Below, piece after piece: positions 8,302-17,737 of a stretch of 64,000 bases of DNA (position 1 is its first letter; each line of letters starts with the position of its first letter). The notes under the pieces were generated by a model. That model saw only the letters and a program-made list of their open reading frames with translations, had not been told where the DNA came from and did not search any database. The DNA is from an uncultured Rikenellaceae bacterium (GTDB lineage Bacteria > Bacteroidota > Bacteroidia > Bacteroidales > Rikenellaceae): the NCBI GenBank assembly GCA_944415565.1, contig CALYBQ010000011.1, positions 1 through 64,000 on the forward strand. The letters are read 5' to 3'. The position numbers and the translations under genes are program-made.

Positions 8302-9459
8302 ATGAGAGAAGGATTTTTCGAATTCTTGGGAGACAATCTCGCCGAGTTCTGGAACTTTACCGGCTTTGCCAACGCTACGGGCGGACACCTCATAATGATT
8401 GCCATCGGGCTCTTCTTTCTTTATCTTGGTATATGGAAAAAGTACGAGCCGATGCTGCTCGTGCCGATAGGGTTCGGTATTCTGATAGGCAACATACCCT
8501 TCTTTCCGGGGATGCAGGTCGGGATATACGAGGACGGTTCGGTGCTCAACTATCTGTACTTCGGGGTTATAAGGGGGGTGTATCCGCCGCTGATATTCCT
8601 CGGGATAGGTGCGATGACTGACTTCTCTGCACTGATTTCCAACCCCAAGCTGATGCTTATTGGAGCGGCTGCACAGTTTGGTATCTTCGCCGCTTATATA
8701 ATAGCGTTGCTGTTCGGGTACTCGGCGGCTGAAGCAGGAGCCATAGGTATCATCGGCGGTGCTGACGGACCTACTGCCATATTCCTGTCGTCTCGTCTGG
8801 CCCCTGACCTTATGGGTGCGATAGCCATATCGGCTTACTCCTACATGGCCCTTGTGCCGGTTCTCCAACCGCCGGTTATGAAACTTTTGACAACGAGGAA
8901 GGAGCGTCTCATTAGGATGCGCCCGCCGCGTCAGGTGTCGCAGACCGAGAAGATAATATTCCCGATAGTCGGGCTTTTGCTGACGTGTTTCCTCGTGCCT
9001 TCCGGACTTCCTCTGCTGGGTATGCTGTTCTTCGGCAACCTGTTGAAAGAGAGTGGCGTTACGAGGCGTCTCGCGCAGACAGCCAGCGGTCCGCTCATCG
9101 ACATAGTGACAATACTTATAGGACTTACCGTTGGCGCTTCGACGCAGGCGACGACGTTCCTCACAGCCAAATCGATAGGTATATTCGGTATCGGTGCGCT
9201 TTCGTTCATATTCGCCACGTTCGCTGGTGTGCTGTTCGTGAAGATATTGAATCTATTCCTCAAGCCGGGGAACAAGATCAATCCGCTTATCGGCAATGCG
9301 GGAGTATCGGCCGTACCTGATTCGGCCCGCGTTTCCAACGAAATAGGGTTGCATTACGATAAGACCAACTACCTGCTCATGCACGCTATGGGGCCGAATG
9401 TGGCCGGCGTGATAGGCAGTGCTGTTGCGGCAGGTATCCTGCTCGGATTCCTCGGATAA
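8302..9459 (+). CDS. mmdB: Sodium-translocating decarboxylase beta subunit
   Basis: 385-residue polytopic protein of the OadB/GcdB/MmdB family with about ten membrane spans. GGADGPTAIF and FGFLIGNIPFF-like blocks, the late NAGVSAVPDSARVSN segment and the terminal GPNVAGVIGSAVAAGILL are the conserved regions; the Asp in GGADGP is the known family residue linking decarboxylation to Na+ movement. It decarboxylates carboxybiotin on MmdC and exports Na+. Last gene of the operon, followed by a terminator at 9486. Confidence 0.96.
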   Translation: MREGFFEFLGDNLAEFWNFTGFANATGGHLIMIAIGLFFLYLGIWKKYEPMLLVPIGFGILIGNIPFFPGMQVGIYEDGSVLNYLYFGVIRGVYPPLIFLGIGAMTDFSALISNPKLMLIGAAAQFGIFAAYIIALLFGYSAAEAGAIGIIGGADGPTAIFLSSRLAPDLMGAIAISAYSYMALVPVLQPPVMKLLTTRKERLIRMRPPRQVSQTEKIIFPIVGLLLTCFLVPSGLPLLGMLFFGNLLKESGVTRRLAQTASGPLIDIVTILIGLTVGASTQATTFLTAKSIGIFGIGALSFIFATFAGVLFVKILNLFLKPGNKINPLIGNAGVSAVPDSARVSNEIGLHYDKTNYLLMHAMGPNVAGVIGSAVAAGILLGFLG

Positions 9460-9485
9460 TATTTGGATACGGGCACGGTGATTAT

Positions 9486-9517
9486 GGAGGACTTCTGAAA
9501 ACGATGTCCTCCTTTTT
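9486..9517 (+). terminator. Terminator of the mce-mmd operon
   Basis: Arms 9486-9492 and 9506-9512 (GGAGGAC/GTCCTCC) with a 13-base loop, followed by TTTTT, 26 bases after the mmdB stop. Confidence 0.7.
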
Positions 9518-9649
9518 CTTGGACGGTTGCATGACCGTACCGATGGTGTGGCTTGGCTTTTATGCCCGCTTTTCATATATTTGGATAATATAGGATGCGC
9601 CTCGGAAATCTTTGCAAGCAAGCTTGCTCCGATTTCTCTCGGCTTTCAC

Positions 9650-9657
9650 TATATTTG
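9650..9657 (+). promoter_or_regulatory. ffh promoter -7 element
   Basis: TATATTTG fits TAnnTTTG, 26 bases before the ffh ATG. A TTG at 9624-9626 is 23 bases upstream, slightly more than the usual 19-21. Confidence 0.55.
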
Positions 9658-9683
9658 CAGTCTGATTATAAAAACGTTGAAAG

Positions 9684-11009
9684 ATGTTCGAGAACTTAAC
9701 AGATAAACTTGAGAGGTCGTTTAAGATATTAAAGGGCGAAGGCCGCATCACGGAGATAAACGTGGCCGAAACCATGAAGGAGATACGACGGGCACTGGTG
9801 GATGCCGACGTAAACTATAAGGTGGCCAAGAATTTCACGGACGAGGTGAAGGAGAAGGCTCTCGGGTCGGACGTGCTGAAGTCGGTGAAGCCGGGACAGA
9901 TGATGACCAAGATAGTTCGCGATGAGCTGGCGCAGTTGATGGGCGGCACGATGACCGACATCAAAATGGAGGGGAGTCCGGCCGTTATACTCATCGCGGG
10001 ATTGCAGGGTTCCGGTAAAACGACTTTCTCGGGGAAACTCGCTTCGTTCATCAAAAGTAAGCGCGGTCGTGGTGTACTGTTGGTTGCCGGCGACGTGTAC
10101 CGTCCGGCCGCCATCGACCAGTTGAAGATACTCGGAGAGCAGGTCGGAGTCGAGGTCTATACCGAGGACGGCAACAAGAATCCCGTGCAGATAGCAGAGA
10201 ACGGTATAAAATACGCCAAGAGCAAAGGACTGAATACCGTGATTGTCGATACGGCCGGCCGCCTTGCGGTGGACGAGCAGATGATGCAGGAGATCACGGC
10301 GATAAAGCAGGCTGTTAAACCGTCCGAAACTCTGTTCGTGGTCGATTCCATGACGGGGCAGGATGCGGTCAACACGGCGAAGGAATTTAACGACAGGCTC
10401 GATTTCGACGGTGTCGTACTGACGAAGCTCGACGGCGATACGCGCGGCGGTGCGGCCATCTCCATCAGGGCGGTCGTGAACAAGCCGATCAAGTTCATAA
10501 GTGCCGGCGAGAAGATGGACGCCTTGCAGGTATTCCACCCGGAGCGTATGGCCGACCGAATACTCGGCATGGGCGATGTTATTTCTTTGGTCGAACGTGC
10601 ACAGGAGCAGTTCGATGAAGAGGAGGCACGCAGGCTCAAGAAGCGTCTTGTCAAGAATCAGTTCGATTTCAACGACTTCCTCAACCAGATAAACCAGATC
10701 AAGAAGATGGGGAACATGAAGGACCTCGTTTCAATGATTCCGGGTGTCGGGAAGATGATGAAGGATGTGGAGATAGGCGACGACGCTTTCAAGCAGACCG
10801 AAGCCATCATATATTCGATGAGCCCGGCCGAGCGCGAGAACCCTTCGATAATCAATGCCTCGCGCCGCCAGCGTATAGCGGCCGGTAGCGGAACGACGCT
10901 GGCCGACGTGAACCGGCTGCTGAAACAGTTCGAGGAGACGCGCAAGATGATGAAAGCCGTCGCAGGTGGCGGCGGATTGCCGAAGATACCGAAGATGCGC
11001 CGGAGATAG
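9684..11009 (+). CDS. ffh: Signal recognition particle protein Ffh
   Basis: 441-residue SRP54-type GTPase. It has the helical N domain (1-90), the G domain with GLQGSGKTTFSGKL (106-119), DTAGR and TKLDGDTRGG, and a C-terminal M domain (from about 320) rich in Met with MGNMKDLVSMIPG and a basic Gly-rich end. Ffh with 4.5S RNA delivers nascent membrane and secreted proteins to FtsY and the SecYEG translocon. All diagnostic motifs are intact and length is normal. It is monocistronic, with its own promoter element and terminator; no 4.5S RNA gene is seen nearby. Confidence 0.98.
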   Translation: MFENLTDKLERSFKILKGEGRITEINVAETMKEIRRALVDADVNYKVAKNFTDEVKEKALGSDVLKSVKPGQMMTKIVRDELAQLMGGTMTDIKMEGSPAVILIAGLQGSGKTTFSGKLASFIKSKRGRGVLLVAGDVYRPAAIDQLKILGEQVGVEVYTEDGNKNPVQIAENGIKYAKSKGLNTVIVDTAGRLAVDEQMMQEITAIKQAVKPSETLFVVDSMTGQDAVNTAKEFNDRLDFDGVVLTKLDGDTRGGAAISIRAVVNKPIKFISAGEKMDALQVFHPERMADRILGMGDVISLVERAQEQFDEEEARRLKKRLVKNQFDFNDFLNQINQIKKMGNMKDLVSMIPGVGKMMKDVEIGDDAFKQTEAIIYSMSPAERENPSIINASRRQRIAAGSGTTLADVNRLLKQFEETRKMMKAVAGGGGLPKIPKMRRR

Positions 11010-11011
11010 AA

Positions 11012-11046
11012 AAGAAGCGGAGAACGATAACAGTTCTCCGCTTCTT
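11012..11046. terminator. Terminator after ffh
   Basis: A perfect 14-bp stem (11012-11025 with 11033-11046, seven-base loop) starts 2 bases after the ffh stop. It may also stop read-through from the convergent acetyltransferase gene. Confidence 0.85.
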
Positions 11047-11122
11047 ATATTTCGATCAGAGGCCGTAAAGTGGAGGTGGCAGGTAGGATGTGACATTTGA
11101 CAATGTGGAAAAGGGGGGGGGG

Positions 11123-11746
11123 CTATGCTGGGGTCCCCAGTCTTTCGACAAGCTCAGCAACATCACGTCCGTCTACAAGAGCGTGGTGGACCGATATTGA
11201 AACAGGCAGCATATATTTTTCGTCTGTTTGTGCCAGTTTGCCGGTAGAGATACGCGGCACTGAGTCGCTTTTGCCGAAAGAGACGGCATGTTTCATCTCT
11301 GAAAAAACAAACCAAGGCAGAGCAGAATAGCGGATAAGGTCCGGGCGGCCCGTATTTTCCGAGAATGAGAGGCCTTTGCCATTTTTGACCCTCTCTATTT
11401 CTTTTTCGGCATTACGGATAAATGTGTCGAGATTAGCATCGTATTCGAAAAAGCCGAACCCGAATGTCCCGTCCTCGCGTCCGATAGTGGGCGATACGTT
11501 GATGAGGTCGTACTTCACTACTTGGTCGTTCTCGATGCGTAGTTTGAAGGCCTCTGTTTCGTTGACGCATTTCAGTATGAAATGGACGGAGCGGAGAAAG
11601 AATGATGTTCGTTCTTCTCGGCTGCGTTTGTATATACCAGTGAAATCGACTAAGGTCGTTATGCCGAAAAACGGGTCGTCTAGAGCGGAAAAGAATTCGA
11701 AATGTTCTTTCCTGTTCCAATGTTCCAAGCCGATGAGTCGCTTCAT
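11123..11746 (-). CDS. Chloramphenicol acetyltransferase-like (CatA family) acyltransferase
   Basis: 207 residues with the type A CAT fold: the N-terminal RKEHFEFFSALDDPFFGIT matches the family opening, and SVHHALVDGRDVAELVERL near the C-terminus is the catalytic motif, with His187/His188 and Asp192. CAT enzymes acetylate chloramphenicol using acetyl-CoA, but many chromosomal relatives have other or unknown acceptors, so resistance cannot be claimed. It is slightly shorter than classical CAT (about 215). The C-terminus ends only 14 residues after the catalytic Asp, immediately before a run of ten G and overlapping a small palindrome, which suggests the 3' end has been altered. No mobile-element genes are beside it. 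Confidence 0.82.
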   Translation of the reverse strand: MKRLIGLEHWNRKEHFEFFSALDDPFFGITTLVDFTGIYKRSREERTSFFLRSVHFILKCVNETEAFKLRIENDQVVKYDLINVSPTIGREDGTFGFGFFEYDANLDTFIRNAEKEIERVKNGKGLSFSENTGRPDLIRYSALPWFVFSEMKHAVSFGKSDSVPRISTGKLAQTDEKYMLPVSISVHHALVDGRDVAELVERLGTPA

Positions 11747-11927
11747 AAACTGATTTTGTCTGGTCTCTTTTTGAGTGCGAACCCTGAAGTTGCGAGCGTT
11801 ATGGCCCTGCTTTCGCCTGTCTGGGGATCGGGCTTTGGACTCGTTGCTTTATGGTCATAGAGCCGTCAAGCGAGCATGGCGAAAGTTAATTACTCCGCTC
11901 TGCTATTGCGTTGAGTCTGAGTGTAAA

Positions 11928-11958
11928 AAGAAACCTGTTCCGTCAGAACAGGTTTCTT
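11928..11958 (-). terminator. Terminator of folD
   Basis: A perfect 13-bp stem (11928-11940 with 11946-11958, loop of five) lies 10 bases beyond the folD stop on the minus strand, with an A-rich plus-strand flank that reads as a U tract in the transcript. Confidence 0.85.
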
Positions 11959-11967
11959 GTATTCCGG

Positions 11968-12849
11968 TTATTTTTTCGGATATATCTCGCCTTTCCCGGC
12001 TTTGAGCGTATTCTGCATCAGCGAGATGATGGTCATTGGACCGACACCTCCGGGGACCGGCGTTATGTAACTGCATTTCGGAGCCACTTCGTCGTATTTG
12101 ACGTCGCCGAGTAGTTTCCATCCGCTTTTGGTCTTGTCGCTCGGGACACGGGTGATGCCCACGTCGATGACTACGGCGCCCGGTTTCACCATGTCGGCAG
12201 TGACGAACTCGGCCTTGCCCAACGCAGCTATCACGATGTCGCCGCTCGCTACTACTTTGGCGAGGTCCTTGGTGCGCGAGTGGCACATGGTAACCGTGCA
12301 ATCCCATCCTTTCTGAGATAGGAGATTGGCCATCGGACGGCCTACGATATTGCTGCGGCCGATAACTACGCAATGCTTGCCGGCCGTCTCTATTTTATAG
12401 TAACGTAGCAGGGCGAGGATGCCGTCGGGCGTAGCCGGAAGGAAAGCCGGAAGGCCGGTGACCATACGTCCGGCATTCTCCGGATGGAATCCGTCAACGT
12501 CTTTGCGCGGATCTATCGCTTCGATGATCTTTTGTTCGTCGATATGTTTCGGGAGCGGTAGCTGTACGATGAAACCGTCCACATCGTCGTCATTGTTGAG
12601 GCGGTCAACCTCTTTCAGCAGTTGCTCCTCGGTGGTCTCTGCCGGCAGGCGGAGCACGGTGGAGCGGAAACCTACCTCGGCACACATCTTCTCTTTGTGT
12701 CCTACGTATGTCTGGCTTGCTCCGTCGTCCCCGACGAGTATTGCCACGAGGTAGGGGATCTTACCTCCTGCGGCTTTGATCTTTTCAACCTCGGCGGCTA
12801 TCTCCTTTTTGAGAGCTGCCGATACTTCTTTTCCGTCGATTATAGTCAT
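11968..12849 (-). CDS. folD: Bifunctional methylenetetrahydrofolate dehydrogenase/cyclohydrolase FolD
   Basis: 293 residues from the ATG at 12849. It converts 5,10-methylene-THF to 10-formyl-THF in two steps using NADP. Family blocks present are [18 protein letters not shown] (with the catalytic Lys), [23 protein letters not shown], the nucleotide-binding [14 protein letters not shown] and the C-terminal [12 protein letters not shown]. An upstream in-frame ATG at 12873 would add eight residues but leaves no room for the TAACTTTG promoter element just upstream. Transcribed alone. It supplies formyl groups for purines and initiator tRNA. Confidence 0.97.
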   Translation of the reverse strand: MTIIDGKEVSAALKKEIAAEVEKIKAAGGKIPYLVAILVGDDGASQTYVGHKEKMCAEVGFRSTVLRLPAETTEEQLLKEVDRLNNDDDVDGFIVQLPLPKHIDEQKIIEAIDPRKDVDGFHPENAGRMVTGLPAFLPATPDGILALLRYYKIETAGKHCVVIGRSNIVGRPMANLLSQKGWDCTVTMCHSRTKDLAKVVASGDIVIAALGKAEFVTADMVKPGAVVIDVGITRVPSDKTKSGWKLLGDVKYDEVAPKCSYITPVPGGVGPMTIISLMQNTLKAGKGEIYPKK

Positions 12850-12870
12850 GGCGAGTTTTTGTTTGATGCA

Positions 12871-12878
12871 CAAAGTTA
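12871..12878 (-). promoter_or_regulatory. folD promoter -7 element
   Basis: On the minus strand this reads TAACTTTG, fitting TAnnTTTG, and sits 21 bases before the folD ATG at 12849. No -33 TTG at consensus distance is seen. The rest of the roughly 330-base gap to the GH115 gene holds no gene that I can support. Confidence 0.5.
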
Positions 12879-13182
12879 ATAATTTCCCTGTGAGATAGGT
12901 GCGTGCGGATGAGTTGCGGCTGTAAAAATATGTGTCGTTTAAGTTGCGGTGCTTGCGTAACCAATGTCTTTCGGTATAAGGCGGAGTGCCTCATTTCCTT
13001 TTTGCACATTGAAGTCTTGGGCACATTATGGCCGGGAAGGCAGGTTTGCAGATGTCGGCAAAATTTGCGAATATTGCATATGCGATGGGCTGTAACTGTC
13101 CCATGCAGACAGGGTGTCGGGCTGTTCGCATATCGTGCCCCTACGAATTGTCAAGGTTGGAGAATTAAATAATCTTATTACA

Positions 13183-16100
13183 ATGAATACATTTATCAAT
13201 GTCGTGTCAGTGTCGGGGAGAGCAACTGCCGCGAATGCCGTATGGAAAAAGGCGGCGTATTTGAGAACGGTTGTGGGTTTGTCTGTCGTATCGTTAGCGG
13301 CTATATTGTGGCTGCCGGCGGCCTCGGCACAGGTGAAGGTACAGGAGCAACCGGTGAAAAGTAAATCGGCGTTTACGTTGTCCACGCCCCGAGAGCAGGC
13401 TGTGATATGTTACGACCCGAACGATGCGCTCGTAGTGAAAAAAGCTGTAGAATTGTTTGCCGACGATATCGAAATGGTGACTGGGCGCAGGCCTGAAGTG
13501 GCAGATAAGGCTAAAAAGGCGCGTTCGATGGTGATAGTGGGTTCGATAGAGAATAACCGTATGATACAGCAGCTCGCCGAGGAAGGCAGGATCGACATCG
13601 CGCCGTTGCAGGGAGCGTGGGAACGCTATCTGGTGCAGACGGTGCACAAGCCGTTTCCCGGCGTAGATAATGCGTTGGTTGTAGCGGGAAGCGACAGGCG
13701 CGGGGCGGCATACGGACTTTTTTCCATATCGGAGATGGCCGGAGTCTCACCATGGTATTGGTGGGCCGATGTCCCTGTGCAGAAACACGGCGCTTTATAT
13801 ATTGACGCTCCGGCTACGTTGTCAAAGTCGCCTTCGGTACGCTATCGTGGTATCTTCTTGAACGATGAGGACTGGGGGTTGAAGCCGTGGGCCGCGAAGA
13901 CGTTCGAACCGGAGGTTGGTAACATAGGACCGCGTACTTATGGTAAGATATGCGAACTTTTGTTGCGTCTTAAGGCCAATCATCTGGCTCCGGCGATGCA
14001 TCCGGTGTCGACAGCGTTTTACAAGATACCGGAGAACAAGCTCGTGGCCGATACTTTTGCTATAGTCATCGGTACGAGCCACTGCGAACCGTTGTTGCTG
14101 AATACGGCGAGCGAATGGAACACCAAGACGATGGGGCCGTGGGATTACAACAAGAATAAGGACAAGATCAACGAGGTGCTCGGCGACCGTGTCAAGGAGG
14201 CCGCACCATACGAGAATGTCTATACATTGGCCTTGAGAGGACTGCACGACGCTGCCATGGGGGGCGGAGACGTGTCGATGAAAGAAAAGGTTAAGATGTT
14301 GGAAAGCGCGTTGAAAGATCAGCGGAATATAGTGGCGCAGAACATAAACAAACCGGTCGAAACTATTCCGCAAGCGTTCACACCGTATAAAGAGGTGTTG
14401 GAGATATACTCGAACGGGCTTGAATTGCCGGACGACGTGACCATCATCTGGCCTGATGATAATTACGGTTATATGAAGCGCCTTAGCAGTCCGCACGAGC
14501 AGAAACGTTCGGGCCGAGCCGGTGTTTATTATCATCTTTCGTACCTCGGTGTGCCTCACAGTTACCTTTGGTTCAGCACCACTGCTCCTGCGTTGATGTA
14601 CGAGGAACTTCACAAGGCATATATCACGACTGCCGACCGAGTCTGGTTGGCCAACTGCGGCGACCTAAAAGGGGCCGAGATGCAGGTATCGCTGTTCCTC
14701 GACATGGCTTACGACATCGACAGTTTCAACGCCGACAATGTAGTAACATATCCGGCCCGCTGGCTCGCTAAAATGTTCGGTGAACAGTATTACGACGAGT
14801 TCGAGGATGTGCTGCGCTCGCATATCAATCTCGCTTTTGCAAGAAAGCCCGAATTTATGGGATGGGGATACTGGAATAACCACTGGGGCGCCGGAGAGAA
14901 ACGTACCGATACGGAATTCTCATTTGCTAACTATAACGAGGCAACCAAACGCCTTGCCGAATACAAGCGTATAGGCGATAAGGCCGGCAGGTTGTTGGCA
15001 GCGATGGACGAGGAGGCGAAACCTGCTTTTTATCAGCTCGTCTACTATCCGGTGAAGGGGGCAGAGCTGATGAACCGCATGACGATGAATGGGCAGCTCT
15101 ATCGCCAGTATGTACGCCAGAAGCGTGCGGCAGCCAATCCGCTGAAGACCAATGTGGAGATGCTTCACGACAGCCTCGAACTCATAACCGAAGGCTATAA
15201 CACTTTGCTGGGCGGCAAGTGGAAGTATATGATGGCACTGACGCAGGACTATCACGGACACGCCTCTTATTATATGGTTCCGCTGATGGAGGAGAATTAT
15301 ACTCCGGAGGGCGCACCGAAACTGGCGGTGCAGGCAGAGGGCGAGGATATGAATAAGGGAGGGACAAGTTTCCATCTCTTGCCTACATTCAATGCCTATG
15401 CTCAGAAAGCGCATTGGGTAGAGGTGTACAATCAAGGAACGGGGAATCTTGACTGGACGGCAGACCCTTCAGACGAGTGGATCGTAGTGTCGAAACAAGC
15501 AGGTAAGGTGCCGTTGCAGGAGCGTGTGACGGTTTCGATAGACTGGAACAAAGCGCCGAAAGATGAGCGAATATCTGGTAGTGTGACTTTCCGGTCCGGA
15601 GACAGAAAAGAGCAGGTGATGGTTTCGGGTTTCAATCCTGAAAATTTGCCGGCAGACGAAATCAAGGGCTTATACATTGAGGAGAACGGGTATGTCTCGA
15701 TTCCGGCCGCAGGGTTTCATAGAAAGTTCGAAAGCGACGACATTAAGATGAATATTCTGCCGGACATAGGATTCGATGATGACGCTTTGCAGATGGGTGT
15801 GCCTACGGCGCCGTTACAGCAGTACCGTTCGGCTAACGTTCCGAGGGTTGAGTACGATTTCTATACATTCAATGCAGGCATATATGATGTATATACTTAT
15901 GTGTTGCCTACTTTCCCGTTGCATGCCGAACGCGATTACAAGCTGCCGGAGCATACCAATTCTGACACTAAATACAGTGTCCGCATAGACGACGGCTCCA
16001 TATCAACGCCATCTACCTCGGCTGTGGAGTATTCGCAGTTGTGGTACGACAGCGTGTTGAAGAATTGCAGGGTGAACAAATCAACTTTGTACGTCAAAGC

Positions 16101-16236
16101 TCCCGGTAAGCATACGTTGCAGATACGTTGCGGCGATCCGGGAACTGTCATACAGAAGATCGTGATCGACATGGGCGGACTGAAGAGGTCGTACATGGGA
16201 CCGGAGAGCACGCGTTACGTCGGTGACGCCGAGTAA
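13183..16236 (+). CDS. GH115 xylan alpha-1,2-glucuronidase
   Basis: 1017 residues from the ATG at 13183; the frame is open upstream but ATG 13183 places a secretion signal at the N-terminus (ends near residue 50, PAASAQ). The domain order matches glycoside hydrolase family 115: an N-terminal domain with AVELFADDIEMVTGRRPEV, a catalytic (beta/alpha)8 barrel (about 150-500) with GIFLNDEDWGLKPW and GTSHCEPL, a helical bundle with WGYWNNHWG, and a C-terminal beta-sandwich (about 800-1017). GH115 enzymes release 4-O-methylglucuronic acid from glucuronoxylan. It is followed 41 bases later by a CE1-type esterase, which fits hemicellulose breakdown. No SusC/SusD pair is in the window. Confidence 0.92.
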   Translation: MNTFINVVSVSGRATAANAVWKKAAYLRTVVGLSVVSLAAILWLPAASAQVKVQEQPVKSKSAFTLSTPREQAVICYDPNDALVVKKAVELFADDIEMVTGRRPEVADKAKKARSMVIVGSIENNRMIQQLAEEGRIDIAPLQGAWERYLVQTVHKPFPGVDNALVVAGSDRRGAAYGLFSISEMAGVSPWYWWADVPVQKHGALYIDAPATLSKSPSVRYRGIFLNDEDWGLKPWAAKTFEPEVGNIGPRTYGKICELLLRLKANHLAPAMHPVSTAFYKIPENKLVADTFAIVIGTSHCEPLLLNTASEWNTKTMGPWDYNKNKDKINEVLGDRVKEAAPYENVYTLALRGLHDAAMGGGDVSMKEKVKMLESALKDQRNIVAQNINKPVETIPQAFTPYKEVLEIYSNGLELPDDVTIIWPDDNYGYMKRLSSPHEQKRSGRAGVYYHLSYLGVPHSYLWFSTTAPALMYEELHKAYITTADRVWLANCGDLKGAEMQVSLFLDMAYDIDSFNADNVVTYPARWLAKMFGEQYYDEFEDVLRSHINLAFARKPEFMGWGYWNNHWGAGEKRTDTEFSFANYNEATKRLAEYKRIGDKAGRLLAAMDEEAKPAFYQLVYYPVKGAELMNRMTMNGQLYRQYVRQKRAAANPLKTNVEMLHDSLELITEGYNTLLGGKWKYMMALTQDYHGHASYYMVPLMEENYTPEGAPKLAVQAEGEDMNKGGTSFHLLPTFNAYAQKAHWVEVYNQGTGNLDWTADPSDEWIVVSKQAGKVPLQERVTVSIDWNKAPKDERISGSVTFRSGDRKEQVMVSGFNPENLPADEIKGLYIEENGYVSIPAAGFHRKFESDDIKMNILPDIGFDDDALQMGVPTAPLQQYRSANVPRVEYDFYTFNAGIYDVYTYVLPTFPLHAERDYKLPEHTNSDTKYSVRIDDGSISTPSTSAVEYSQLWYDSVLKNCRVNKSTLYVKAPGKHTLQIRCGDPGTVIQKIVIDMGGLKRSYMGPESTRYVGDAE

Positions 16237-16277
16237 TCCGGATGCATATTTATTAAAGACATTAAAACCCTAAGGAT

Positions 16278-17129
16278 ATGAGGCATAAATTATTTTTGTC
16301 GGTTGCCGTGGCCGTTGTCGGTTGCTTCGGATATGCACAGGCGAGCTCCATTAAGACGGGGAAGGTCAAAAGTGAGATATTGGGTGTCGAAAAAGAGTAT
16401 ACAGTATATCTGCCGGATGGTTACGACAACAACGGCGATACGTATTATCCGGTTCTCTATCTGCTGCACGGAGCGAGCGATACGCATGAGGCGTGGAAGA
16501 ACAAAGGCAAGGTACAGGCCATTGCCGATCAGGAGATCAGGGCCGGGTTCGCACTGCCCATGATAATCGTGATGCCGGATGCCCGCGGCGAGGGCCCTAA
16601 CAACGTAGGTAAGAATCTGGGGTACTTCAACCAGCAGGATTGGGCGTATGAGGACCATTTTTTCAAGGAGTTCATCCCGTATATAGAAGAAGCCTACCGT
16701 ATCCGCAAGGATCGCGGTTCCCGTGCGGTGGCTGGGCTTTCGATGGGCGGCGGAGGTTCGACCGTGTATGCCATGAGGCATCCAGACGTATTCGGCTCAG
16801 CGTGCCCCATGAGCGGAGTTGTCGGGGCGTTCGAAGGTCTTGGCGGCTCATTGAGCGAGTTGTGGAAACAGGCTGCCGCTAACGCGCCGGTCGGGATATT
16901 GGATAATGCTACTGAAGAGGAGTTGAAGGCCATAAAGGCCGTGCGGTGGTACATAGATTGCGGCGACGACGATTTTCTGTTCGACGGTAATATCGAATTG
17001 GTGCAGAAGATGCGCCGGAAGGGTGTTCCGTTCCAGTTTCGGGTGCGTGACGGCGGACATACGTGGGAATACTGGCAGAGCGGCCTTCACGAGATATTGA
17101 AATTCATATCTATCGGCTTTGCGAAATAG
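16278..17129 (+). CDS. Secreted CE1/esterase D-type carbohydrate esterase
   Basis: 283 residues with a signal peptide (about 1-22) and an alpha/beta-hydrolase fold of the putative esterase family. The nucleophile is Ser155 in GLSMGGGG, the catalytic His is His261 in DGGHTWEYW, and the acid is one of the aspartates in DCGDDDF (230-232). YLLHGASDTHEAW carries the oxyanion region. Relatives are feruloyl or acetyl-xylan esterases; placement after GH115 supports removal of xylan side groups, but the acyl group cannot be told from sequence. Probably cotranscribed with the GH115 gene. Confidence 0.88.
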   Translation: MRHKLFLSVAVAVVGCFGYAQASSIKTGKVKSEILGVEKEYTVYLPDGYDNNGDTYYPVLYLLHGASDTHEAWKNKGKVQAIADQEIRAGFALPMIIVMPDARGEGPNNVGKNLGYFNQQDWAYEDHFFKEFIPYIEEAYRIRKDRGSRAVAGLSMGGGGSTVYAMRHPDVFGSACPMSGVVGAFEGLGGSLSELWKQAAANAPVGILDNATEEELKAIKAVRWYIDCGDDDFLFDGNIELVQKMRRKGVPFQFRVRDGGHTWEYWQSGLHEILKFISIGFAK

Positions 17130-17700
17130 AACGGTGGGCGGGCACGTACTTACCCGTATCGAAAAGGTTGATTATTCTGTCGAGGGTGTTCCGATCGGAG
17201 AGTTCGAGAACATCCTTTTCTCAGGGTGTAACTTCGGCCGTGCAGACCTGAACGGCGTGGTTTTCTGGGAGTGCGTTTTCGAGGATTGCGACCTGAGCCT
17301 CGCTACTGTCACCGACGCTTCGTTTCGCGATGTACACTTCGTAGGGTGTAAGATGTTGGGTTTCAGGTTCGATATGTGTAATAAGCTCGGGTTGGAACTT
17401 GCGTTCGAGAGGTGCAATCTCAACCACTCGGTGTTTTCGGGGCTGAAATTGCCGAATACGGTTTTTACTGACTGTACGTTATGTGAGGTCGATTTCGAAT
17501 CGTGCGACTTGACTGGAGCGTCGTTCTCCGGCAGCGATATGACGAGGTCTGTGTTCGTGCAATCGAATTTGAAGAAGGCCGATTTTCGCACGGCTCACGG
17601 ATTCTCGATAGATCCGGAGTCGAATACGATACAGGGGGCCAAGTTCTCGATGGCAGGACTTGCCGGTCTGCTCGATAAATACAAGTTGGATATATCGTGA
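17119..17700 (+). CDS. Pentapeptide-repeat protein
   Basis: Up to 193 residues made largely of A(D/N)Lxx-type pentapeptide repeats (GRADLNGVVF, CDLTGASFSGSDMTRSVF, NLKKADF), which fold as a right-handed square beta-helix. There is no ATG in a suitable place: the frame starts with TTG at 17119, overlapping the esterase stop, or GTG at 17134. The closest described relatives are the Qnr/McbG-like pentapeptide proteins, some of which protect DNA gyrase, but that activity cannot be assigned here. It follows the esterase without a gap and so is probably translated from the same mRNA by coupling. Confidence 0.85.
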   Translation: MRNRTVGGHVLTRIEKVDYSVEGVPIGEFENILFSGCNFGRADLNGVVFWECVFEDCDLSLATVTDASFRDVHFVGCKMLGFRFDMCNKLGLELAFERCNLNHSVFSGLKLPNTVFTDCTLCEVDFESCDLTGASFSGSDMTRSVFVQSNLKKADFRTAHGFSIDPESNTIQGAKFSMAGLAGLLDKYKLDIS

Positions 17701-17737
17701 TTGTCGTATGAGCCGGTAACTGCCTGTACCGCGAAGG

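Noticed and set aside
11775-12005. A 76-codon plus-strand frame between the CAT-like gene and folD
   Set aside because: It crosses the folD terminator hairpin and the folD 3' end and its translation shows no domain.
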